Positions 1 to 4,603 of a stretch of DNA of 5,448 nt are shown here, one piece after another. The notes below the pieces were generated by a model. That model was not told where the DNA came from, searched no databases, and saw only the letters and a list, made by a program, of their open reading frames with translations. A program made the translations under genes and the position numbers. The DNA comes from Dehalococcoidia bacterium (lineage in GTDB: Bacteria > Chloroflexota > Dehalococcoidia > Lucifugimonadales > UBA3495). Positions within the stretch are counted from its first letter, which is position 1. Each line of letters starts with the position of its first letter. The DNA lies in assembly GCA_022823105.1 (NCBI GenBank), contig JAJDXU010000464.1:1-5448 (forward strand). The letters run 5' to 3'.

Positions 1-81
1 TCCTTACCCGGAGAGACCGACCTTTTCAACCCCTTAACTCAAACTGGGTACGCGTGAGGTCCGTGGGTCGATAACGGGGGG

Positions 82-87
82 TATAAT
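82..87 (+). promoter_or_regulatory. Probable -10 box of the flavin reductase-like gene
   Basis: A perfect TATAAT lies 68 bases before the ATG at 156, which would place transcription start near 94 and give a leader of about 60 nt. No good -35 hexamer is found at 16-18 bp spacing (17 bp gives GTCCGT), and there is no TG extension because a run of G precedes the box. The promoter may therefore need an activator or may be weak. Bases 1-80 hold nothing else that I can recognise. Confidence 0.55.
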
Positions 88-104
88 CCTCGGAAACCGT
101 TTTT

Positions 105-127
105 GCATCGATTTTTTACGTCGATGC
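105..127 (+). repeat. Perfect 7-bp inverted repeat in the 5' leader
   Basis: GCATCGA (105-111) and TCGATGC (121-127) are exact reverse complements around a 9-base loop that contains six T. The element lies just after the presumed transcription start and about 15 bases before the Shine-Dalgarno site. No T-run follows the stem on either strand, so it is not a standard intrinsic terminator. It could be an operator for a dimeric repressor or a leader hairpin; the sequence does not decide between them. Confidence 0.5.
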
Positions 128-141
128 TCAGCCCACAAGAC

Positions 142-146
142 AGGAG
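142..146 (+). promoter_or_regulatory. Shine-Dalgarno site of the flavin reductase-like gene
   Basis: AGGAG stands 9 bases before the ATG at 156 and fixes that start. Confidence 0.75.
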
Positions 147-155
147 CCCGCACAG

Positions 156-815
156 ATGCTAATCGACCCGAAGAACTTTGACCGATTCAACATGATTCTC
201 ACCGGCGTGGTGGTGCCGAGGCCGATAGCGTTTGTGTCCACAATTTCCACAGAGGGAATCGTGAACCTGGCGCCCTACAGCTTCTTCAACGCGATGGCGT
301 ACAACCCGCCCACGCTGATATTTTCATCTTCCAGGAAGGCGCCGGGGTGGGCCGACAAGCGCAAAGACACGTTGACGAACGTTGAGGAAACCGGCGAATA
401 CGTGGTCAACGTGGTGGTCGACGACATCGCTGCCGCCATGAACGCCACCGCCGCCGAATACCCGACCGATGTATCGGAGTTTGACATCGCGGGTTTAACG
501 GAGGCGCCGAGCGAAATCGTCAAAGCGCCGCGCGTGCTGGAATCGCCGGTCAACATGGAGTGCCGGTTGATCCAGGTGGTGAACATCGGTGAGCAGCCGC
601 ATTCGCACGGGCTGGTGATCGGTGAGATCCTGCGGATGCACGTGCGCGACGATGTTTTGTACGAAGGGCCGAACGGGCTTCGCATCAACCATGAGGCGCT
701 GCGGCCGACGGGTCGTCTGGCCGGCAACATGTACTGCCACACCGATGACGTTTACGAGTTGGTGCGGCCGACTTACGTGGCCGAAGAGGAAGAGGCGGGT
801 CGGGCTGCCGACTGA
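156..815 (+). CDS. Flavin reductase-like, FMN-binding split-barrel protein
   Basis: This 219-residue protein matches the flavin reductase-like family (PF01613 type). These are cytoplasmic split beta-barrel dimers that bind FMN and often reduce it with NAD(P)H for a partner oxygenase, or act as flavoproteins of unknown substrate. Visible landmarks are the PRPIAFVST flavin-binding strand at about residues 21-29, NLAPYSFFNAMA at 37-48, the PPTLIFSS strand at 51-58, KDTLTNVEETGEYVVN at 70-85, the SPVNMEC strand at 130-136 and the closing LRPTGRLAGNMY at 182-193. Length is normal for the family and the C-terminus ends in an acidic tail. ATG 156 is supported by AGGAG 9 bases upstream. The gene is a single transcription unit facing the VOC/Fur pair, and no oxygenase partner is present, so the substrate cannot be named. 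The family assignment is firm; the reaction is inferred. Confidence 0.93.
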   Translation: MLIDPKNFDRFNMILTGVVVPRPIAFVSTISTEGIVNLAPYSFFNAMAYNPPTLIFSSSRKAPGWADKRKDTLTNVEETGEYVVNVVVDDIAAAMNATAAEYPTDVSEFDIAGLTEAPSEIVKAPRVLESPVNMECRLIQVVNIGEQPHSHGLVIGEILRMHVRDDVLYEGPNGLRINHEALRPTGRLAGNMYCHTDDVYELVRPTYVAEEEEAGRAAD

Positions 816-823
816 TTGATAGC

Positions 824-859
824 GAACCGGCCGCGGGTTTCTACCCATGCGGTCGGTTC
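824..859. terminator. Strong stem-loop between convergent genes, probable shared terminator
   Basis: Bases 824-834 pair with 849-859 over 11 positions (one G-T). After a two-base bulge (847-848), 835-838 pair with 843-846 around a TTCT tetraloop. The element sits between the stop at 815 (plus strand) and the stop at 874 (minus strand). No T-run follows on either strand, so termination would be imperfect or Rho-assisted, and the hairpin may instead protect 3' ends. Position and stem strength support a two-way role. Confidence 0.6.
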
Positions 860-873
860 ACATTCGCGCGGGA

Positions 874-1239
874 TTACTCGGGGAACTGCAGAAGCTGCAG
901 CACGTTGCCGTCGGGGTCTTTCAGCGTCGCCACCCAACCGCCCCAGTGCTCGCGCTCGGGATGGCGGATAAACTCGACGCCTTCGCCGATGAGCCGAGCA
1001 TACTCCGCGTGGATGTCGTCCACGCCCAAATGGGGCATCACACGCAGCGGATCCAGGGAACCGCCGTGGATTTCGCTGTGTCGGCCAACGTTGAAACGGA
1101 GGTTGCCCAACTGGAAAGCGGCGAACCCCTCGTCTTCGTGGAAGGAATGCAGCGGCAGGCGCAGCGTATCGCGGTAAAACCGGAACAGCCGGTCCAGATC
1201 GGCAGTCCAGAGGGTGATCCCGACGATCTCGTTGATCAT
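874..1239 (-). CDS. VOC (glyoxalase/bleomycin-resistance fold) family protein
   Basis: This is a 121-residue single-unit vicinal oxygen chelate protein. The fold signature is clear: a first strand with LWTADLDRLFRFYRDTL at 10-26, a strand with FAAFQLGNLRFNVG at 39-52, MPHLGVDDIHAEYARLIGEG at 68-87, and the closing KDPDGNVLQLLQ at 107-118. Two usual metal positions look altered: the first-strand His is Thr9 and the terminal Glu of the motif is Gln115, while His70 is kept. It may therefore bind a ligand without the classic metal chemistry. The start at 1239 overlaps the stop of the upstream Fur-family gene as ATGA (1236-1239), with no purine-rich ribosome site before it, so translation is probably coupled. 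An in-frame extension to 1293 exists but would lie within the regulator gene and lacks family similarity. Substrate unknown. Confidence 0.88.
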   Translation of the reverse strand: MINEIVGITLWTADLDRLFRFYRDTLRLPLHSFHEDEGFAAFQLGNLRFNVGRHSEIHGGSLDPLRVMPHLGVDDIHAEYARLIGEGVEFIRHPEREHWGGWVATLKDPDGNVLQLLQFPE

Positions 1240-1685
1240 GGACCAGAGTCGAGGGGTTCCACGACGCCCGTGGCGCTGCAGGACGGACACCATCCGTGGA
1301 AATCAATCCGTTGCCACATCACATGAAAACTGGTTTCAGTTGAAACCTGCTCGCGCAACCGGACGATGGTCTCGCTGCTTTCGTCGGCGTCCGTGATGCT
1401 CCCGCAACCGATGCACACCAAGTTGACGTGGGGCAGGACGTTGCTTTCGTAACGGGATTGTTTTGCGAAGGGCAGTTCCTGGATCAAACCGCTTTTGGAC
1501 AGTACACCCAGCGTTGAGTACACGGTCGCCAGCGTCATCGACGGGAAGTGCTGCTGCACCCGTTCGTGTATCTGCTGCACGGTTGGGTGATCCGTGGAAT
1601 TGAGGACTGCCTCCGCGATTGCCAAACGCTGGGGGGTGACTCGGACGCCTCCCTGGCGAAGTTGCTGCACCACCGCGTTTTGCAT
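1236..1685 (-). CDS. Fur/PerR superfamily metal-dependent transcriptional repressor
   Basis: This 149-residue protein has the Fur-superfamily layout. The winged helix spans about residues 1-75, with GGVRVTPQRLAIAEAVL at 12-28, HPT at 33-35 and the recognition helix TLATVYSTLGVLSKSGLI at 51-68. A C-terminal metal-binding dimer domain follows. Two CxxC pairs, Cys91/Cys94 and Cys133/Cys136, would hold the structural zinc. Aligned with B. subtilis PerR, the regulatory-site ligands are His33, Glu80 (Asp in PerR), His86, Asn88 (His in PerR) and Asp99, so the sensing site is neither standard PerR nor obviously standard Fur. Two ATGs (1688 and 1685) follow GGAGGG at 1693-1698; I took 1685 and numbered from it, but 1688 fits equally. 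An ATG at 1715 lacks a spaced ribosome site. It heads a two-gene unit with the VOC gene and probably regulates itself. Family certain, metal and signal not. Confidence 0.92.
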   Translation of the reverse strand: MQNAVVQQLRQGGVRVTPQRLAIAEAVLNSTDHPTVQQIHERVQQHFPSMTLATVYSTLGVLSKSGLIQELPFAKQSRYESNVLPHVNLVCIGCGSITDADESSETIVRLREQVSTETSFHVMWQRIDFHGWCPSCSATGVVEPLDSGP

Positions 1686-1692
1686 CATAAAG

Positions 1693-1698
1693 CCCTCC
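1693..1698 (-). promoter_or_regulatory. Shine-Dalgarno site deciding the start of the Fur-family gene
   Basis: GGAGGG on the minus strand lies 4 bases before ATG 1688 and 7 before ATG 1685, favouring these two adjacent ATGs over the further upstream ATG at 1715. Confidence 0.7.
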
Positions 1699-1739
1699 GG
1701 GGACGCCGCGCGCATCCTGCGTGATCACGGTTGCAGCGC

Positions 1740-1763
1740 CGTCGACGAGTATAGCATTCGACG
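1740..1763. promoter_or_regulatory. Inverted repeat over the Fur-family promoter, candidate operator
   Basis: CGTCGA (1740-1745) and TCGACG (1758-1763) are exact reverse complements separated by 12 bases, and the spacer contains the whole extended -10 box. A dimer bound here would cover the promoter, as expected for autoregulation. It does not resemble the AT-rich canonical Fur or PerR box, so the binding protein is unproven. The rest of 1764-1872 shows only a 5-bp hairpin at 1791-1803. Confidence 0.35.
1748..1756 (-). promoter_or_regulatory. Extended -10 promoter of the Fur-family/VOC unit
   Basis: On the minus strand TGCTATACT gives TATACT (1748-1753) with a TG extension at 1755-1756. The -35 region is weak (TTGCTG at 18 bp spacing, three of six matches), which is tolerated with an extended -10. 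Transcription would start near 1741, leaving a leader of about 55 nt before the ATG. Confidence 0.6.
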
Positions 1764-1872
1764 CCGGGCACCAGCAAACGCGGGTTGGCCGGCTGACGCA
1801 GCCAGGCAAGGTCGGGACGTTGGCTCATGGTTCATGCTACTGCGGGATGACCGGAGTCTCTGCGCGGACGGG

Positions 1873-1905
1873 CAAAAATGAGGAGCGGGTTTGCTGCCCG
1901 CTCCT
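1873..1905 (-). terminator. Intrinsic terminator of the aldo/keto reductase gene
   Basis: On the minus strand a perfect 9-bp stem, AGGAGCGGG (1905-1897) with CCCGCTCCT (1889-1881), closes a 7-base loop and is followed after two bases by five T (1878-1874). It begins 26 bases after the stop codon at 1932 and also separates the reductase from the Fur-family promoter. Confidence 0.88.
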
Positions 1906-1931
1906 GGGTACCGACACAGGCTGTTAGTTGG

Positions 1932-2939
1932 TCAAACCTCGCGGAATTCGGGTTCAGGCTCTCCCGTGTAAAAGTTGTTCGCCCAAAGGTCGTCGATGAT
2001 AGCCTGATCGCCTTCGGTGAGGGGAGGCGTTTCCACAGCGGCAGAATATTCTTTCAGTTCCTCGAGGGTAGTGAAATTGGGCAGCACGGTGGTGATGGTG
2101 GGTTGGTGCAGGACAAACTGGATGGCCGCCTGGCTCATGGTGCGGCCAACCTCCTCGCCGGCGAGGAACTTCACCTGGTCGACCTTTAACAGGGCCTCGC
2201 TCAACCATTGGTGGCGGCGGTAGGAACGGTGGTCGTTTTCGTCAAATTCGGGCGGCTCGTCGTACCTGCCGGTAAGAGCCTCGGAGGCGTGGGGCACGCG
2301 CGACAAGAGGCCCACCTGTTCTTTCCCAGCGATAGGAAAGAAATCTTTGGCAGGGTCCTGTTCCAGGATGCTGTAGATGATCTGGCAACTGCTGACGTGC
2401 CGTTCCTCCATGCTGGCCTGGCCCTCTTCGAACCAACCGATATCCGGACCCAGGGCTGAGCCGTAGTAGCGTATTTTGCCCTCGTCTTTGAGCGCTTCCA
2501 GAGTTTCGAAAACGTCGTCGTCCTCGATGGCGGCGATGCGCGGGTTGTGGAGTTGGTACAGGTCGATGTAGTCGGTGTTGAGACGGCGGAGGGATTGTTC
2601 GCACGCGAACCGAATGAAATCGGGCTCGAACTTCTGGGGACGTTCTTGGTGCCCGACCCGCGGGGTCGTCTGGTCGTAGATGTCGTAGCCGAACTTGGTG
2701 GCGATGATCATGTCATGCCGGCGGTGTCCCATGAACTTCGCCAGGATCTCCTCGCCGTAGCCATCACCGTAGGTGTCCGCGGTGTCGAAAAAGTTGATGC
2801 CCAACTCGAAGGCCTCCTCCAGGAGTTGCCGGCGGGTTTCCTCGGGTATGCGGCCCCACCAGTTTGTCGCCACGGTCCATACGCCGAAACCGACTTCGGA
2901 CAGGAGGAGATCAGTACGGGGAAGTTGGCGGTATTTCAT
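1932..2939 (-). CDS. Aldo/keto reductase
   Basis: This 335-residue cytoplasmic NAD(P)H-dependent oxidoreductase of the aldo/keto reductase superfamily (COG0667-like) has a TIM barrel that reduces carbonyl groups. All four catalytic residues can be read: Asp52 in FFDTADTYG (50-58), Tyr57 in the same stretch, Lys82 in IIATKFG (78-84) and His131 in YQLHNPR (128-134). The N-terminus MKYRQLPRTDLLLSEVGFG and the region DEGKIRYYGSALGP near residue 150 are typical, as is the late AAIQFVLHQPTITTVLPN segment that helps hold the cofactor. Length is normal. ATG 2939 is supported by GAGGA 8 bases upstream. The gene has its own promoter and terminator and appears monocistronic, so its substrate cannot be inferred from neighbours. 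A general aldehyde or sugar reductase is possible. Confidence 0.95.
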   Translation of the reverse strand: MKYRQLPRTDLLLSEVGFGVWTVATNWWGRIPEETRRQLLEEAFELGINFFDTADTYGDGYGEEILAKFMGHRRHDMIIATKFGYDIYDQTTPRVGHQERPQKFEPDFIRFACEQSLRRLNTDYIDLYQLHNPRIAAIEDDDVFETLEALKDEGKIRYYGSALGPDIGWFEEGQASMEERHVSSCQIIYSILEQDPAKDFFPIAGKEQVGLLSRVPHASEALTGRYDEPPEFDENDHRSYRRHQWLSEALLKVDQVKFLAGEEVGRTMSQAAIQFVLHQPTITTVLPNFTTLEELKEYSAAVETPPLTEGDQAIIDDLWANNFYTGEPEPEFREV

Positions 2940-2947
2940 GACAGGAA

Positions 2948-2952
2948 TCCTC
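2948..2952 (-). promoter_or_regulatory. Shine-Dalgarno site of the aldo/keto reductase
   Basis: GAGGA on the minus strand lies 8 bases before ATG 2939. Confidence 0.7.
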
Positions 2953-2961
2953 AGCAGGGGA

Positions 2962-2974
2962 CAAATTGAATTTG
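2962..2974. promoter_or_regulatory. Perfect 6-1-6 palindrome in the aldo/keto reductase leader, candidate operator
   Basis: CAAATT, G, AATTTG forms a perfect interrupted palindrome about 15-25 bases after the predicted transcription start (near 2988) and 10 bases before the ribosome site. Position and symmetry suit a repressor site; the regulator is unknown. A short AT-rich palindrome can also arise by chance. Confidence 0.35.
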
Positions 2975-2994
2975 GTTACAGATACACGGTTGAT

Positions 2995-3023
2995 AGTATA
3001 GAGGCCGATTGTTTGATTGGCAG
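2995..3023 (-). promoter_or_regulatory. Sigma70-type promoter of the aldo/keto reductase
   Basis: On the minus strand CTGCCA (3023-3018, four of six matches to TTGACA) and TATACT (3000-2995, five of six matches to TATAAT) are separated by exactly 17 bp. Transcription would start near 2988 and give a leader of about 50 nt. The remaining bases up to 3138 show no gene and no clear terminator. Confidence 0.6.
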
Positions 3024-3138
3024 CGGGCGACTCTCAATTGGATTCTAACCGCGGGATTTTAACGCGCAAAGCAAGAGTGTGGCAGACGCAACGTGTCGAC
3101 GGGGGTCTCCGAGGCTGCTATGCGCACGCGCCGCCGGA

Positions 3139-3381
3139 TCAGTCGGCGTATCCCCAGTGAAAGGCGATTTCATCCCGATCCCAAGGCAGCTTGTCCAGTC
3201 TGAGCAACAGCGTGACCCGGTCGGGCCAAGGCAGGCTTTCCTCGCTGGCCCATTCGAGCGCCAGAGCATCCAACTGGTTTCTGTCGAAGCGGTATGCGCC
3301 ATCACATTGGCATTTTCCGTAGATGTCCGGCAAACCCGAACACTTTGGGTCAACCACCAAATCGAACAGGAAGTCCCACAT
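3139..3381 (-). CDS. Small hypothetical protein, start uncertain
   Basis: An open frame follows the DUF1802 gene on the minus strand and ends FHWGYAD at 3139. From the only in-frame ATG (3381) it gives 80 residues, acidic and Trp-rich, with Cys15, Cys24 and Cys26 in the KCSGLPDIYGKCQC region and alternating LLLRLDKLPWDRDE near the C-terminus. The frame stays open upstream to a TTG at 3510 (123 residues), with other TTG codons at 3432 and 3402. The stretch GAVEIGTALAESHPPMWDF reads like protein, so the true start may be one of these. No start has a good Shine-Dalgarno site, and the ATG lies inside a hairpin stem. I recognise no family. It is likely the last gene of the operon begun by the TatD-family gene, but it could be spurious. 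Confidence 0.5.
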   Translation of the reverse strand: MWDFLFDLVVDPKCSGLPDIYGKCQCDGAYRFDRNQLDALALEWASEESLPWPDRVTLLLRLDKLPWDRDEIAFHWGYAD

Positions 3382-3404
3382 TGGCGGATGGGATTCCGCC
3401 AATG
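3379..3404. repeat. Perfect 10-bp inverted repeat after the DUF1802 stop
   Basis: CATTGGCGGA (3379-3388) and TCCGCCAATG (3395-3404) are exact reverse complements around a 6-base loop. In the minus-strand transcript the hairpin starts 39 bases after the DUF1802 stop codon and its 3' arm ends in the ATG at 3381. No T-run follows on the minus strand. It may limit translation of the downstream frame, stabilise the mRNA end, or be a protein site. Confidence 0.6.
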
Positions 3405-3442
3405 CAGTCCCGATTTCAACCGCGCCGGCCAAAAGAGGAGGT

Positions 3443-4033
3443 CTATGCGGGAACGAGACCCAGGCTATCGTGAATGGCTCCGACCATCTCGGAGAATCGG
3501 GCGTCGTCAATCACCGGTTCGGCGTTGCCCAACCGAACGGTGGGGATCACGTCCACCCAGGACTTGCACCCGCCGTATTCGGGGATGAAGGGCACCGTGG
3601 TGGGATTCTCCATGCGAAACACGCGGAGCAGTATGATGGTCAGCGGGACCATGGGCTTCCAATGCAAGCGGGATTCCGCGTAGGTGTCGGTCCAGATGTG
3701 GTGGGGTGCGAGACTTGCCACCTTGTCCAAGCGGTCTATTTCCAGAAGTTCATGAACGCGCGCCCAATGGGTAAATGTGACGGCGTCAGAGTCTGACGGG
3801 TTGTCTTCGAGCAGACGCCGGAGGCCCGGCTGGTGGGAATCCTTGAGCAAGTCCTCGCGTTGATGCAGATATGTGGGATAGAGGAGGAATTCAGGATGCA
3901 CGACGCGGAAGTCTTTGCTCTCCTCGTGGATCCCGCCTTTCCGGATCATCAGGATCTGATCGCCGCCGGCGAGAGCCTGGACGGTGACGGCCCACTCTTT
4001 CAAAGCCAACTGGCAGGTTTCTGGGGTATTCAT
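3443..4033 (-). CDS. DUF1802 family protein
   Basis: This 196-residue protein has the features of DUF1802, a family without an established biochemical role. Recognisable parts are LALKEWAVTVQAL at 9-21, ILMIRKGGI at 27-35, VHPEFLLYPTYLHQ at 45-58 and the late EYGGCKSWVDV at 152-162. Length is as expected for the family, and there is no signal peptide or membrane segment. I start at ATG 4033 because GGAGA lies 8 bases upstream and the family similarity begins there; the open frame continues upstream to 4162, inside the preceding gene, with no family match. It follows the glycosylase-like gene by 65 bases on the same strand, so co-transcription is likely. A role in nucleic-acid repair would be guilt by association only. 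Confidence 0.87.
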   Translation of the reverse strand: MNTPETCQLALKEWAVTVQALAGGDQILMIRKGGIHEESKDFRVVHPEFLLYPTYLHQREDLLKDSHQPGLRRLLEDNPSDSDAVTFTHWARVHELLEIDRLDKVASLAPHHIWTDTYAESRLHWKPMVPLTIILLRVFRMENPTTVPFIPEYGGCKSWVDVIPTVRLGNAEPVIDDARFSEMVGAIHDSLGLVPA

Positions 4034-4098
4034 CTGACAGGTCTCCGATGTGCGCGATTCCGAAAATGTTGTCAAAGTCGTTCGCGGGTGGCGATGGG

Positions 4099-4569
4099 TC
4101 ATTTGCCCCGGTTGCAGAACTCCGAGTAGTCCGGAACGTCCTCTCCCAGCACGTAGAGCCAATAGTAAGTTCCCGTGTCTCCCATGTATTTGAACTGTTT
4201 TCGCACGTCCTTGAGGACGTTGTAGAAATCGCCATGGGAGCGAAAATAGTTCCGGATTCCTCCGTACTCCTCATCAAGTTCGATCAGACGTTGGGCGTTG
4301 TGGACTGTTGCCACGATCTTGCGCCGATTTCGGATGATACGGGTATCGGCGGCGAGATCGTCGATTGCGGAATCGTCCATCCCGGCGACTTTGCCGACGT
4401 CAAACCCCTGAAACCCAGCCTGGAAACCTGGCCATTTGCTGTTGACGACCTTCCATGACATTCCACTCTGAAACACGGCTTTGGTCATGACTTCCAAGTA
4501 GTCGTTCAGGCTCTGGGGAACGACCTGTTGCGGAGCTTCGGGGTGCTGGCGTTCCTGTTGGTCGGGCAT
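4099..4569 (-). CDS. Short, divergent DNA-3-methyladenine glycosylase I (Tag) homologue
   Basis: This 156-residue protein aligns with the helix-hairpin-helix core of Tag, which in E. coli excises 3-methyladenine from alkylated DNA. The match runs from LEVMTKAVFQSGMSW (25-39, E. coli LFEMICLEGQQAGLSW) through FDVGKVAGMDD (56-66), RIIRNRRKI (77-85) and HNAQRL (90-95) to FKYMGDTGTYYW (126-137, E. coli FKFVGTTICYSF). Differences are marked: E. coli Glu38 corresponds to Ala31, and the N-terminal Cys4/Tyr16/His17 segment and the C-terminal His/Cys pair that bind zinc are absent. The N-terminus is instead a Gln/Pro-rich stretch. ATG 4569 is chosen because GAAGGG lies 9 bases upstream; that motif abuts the alternative ATG 4578 directly. 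It follows the TatD-family gene by about 30 bases. Family membership is good; glycosylase activity is doubtful. Confidence 0.85.
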   Translation of the reverse strand: MPDQQERQHPEAPQQVVPQSLNDYLEVMTKAVFQSGMSWKVVNSKWPGFQAGFQGFDVGKVAGMDDSAIDDLAADTRIIRNRRKIVATVHNAQRLIELDEEYGGIRNYFRSHGDFYNVLKDVRKQFKYMGDTGTYYWLYVLGEDVPDYSEFCNRGK

Positions 4570-4603
4570 ATTTGTCATCCCTTCAGGGAAGTTGTTTTCG
4601 GGC

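Noticed and set aside
275..742. Minus-strand open frame of 155 codons within the flavin reductase-like gene
   Set aside because: Fully antisense to a clear family member, with no ribosome site or recognisable motif.
847..1326. Long plus-strand open frame (159 codons) across the VOC gene
   Set aside because: It is antisense to the VOC gene and the end of the regulator, has no family similarity, and is expected from high-GC codon use on the opposite strand.
1236..1685. Naming the regulator perR or fur
   Set aside because: Two sensing-site residues differ from PerR (Asp to Glu, His to Asn) and the rest does not single out Fur, Zur or Nur, so only the superfamily is stated.
1721..1927. Small plus-strand frames in the 1716-1931 intergenic region
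   Set aside because: They run through the Fur-family promoter and the reductase terminator and show no ribosome site or family match.
2547..2969. Plus-strand open frame over the start of the aldo/keto reductase and its promoter
   Set aside because: Antisense to a gene with a full catalytic tetrad and crossing its promoter; composition is not protein-like.
3045..3138. Terminator for the TatD-Tag-DUF1802 operon
   Set aside because: GC-rich pairings exist but none is followed by a T-run on the minus strand, so no terminator is called.
3045..3419. Second minus-strand frame of 124 codons overlapping the small hypothetical gene
   Set aside because: Rich in Ser, Thr, Arg and Cys in a frame-shifted style, while the competing frame has a more natural composition and follows the operon.
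4578..4589. TCCC-TTCA-GGGA mini-hairpin over the ribosome site of the Tag-like gene as a regulatory switch
   Set aside because: A 4-bp stem is too short to distinguish from chance.
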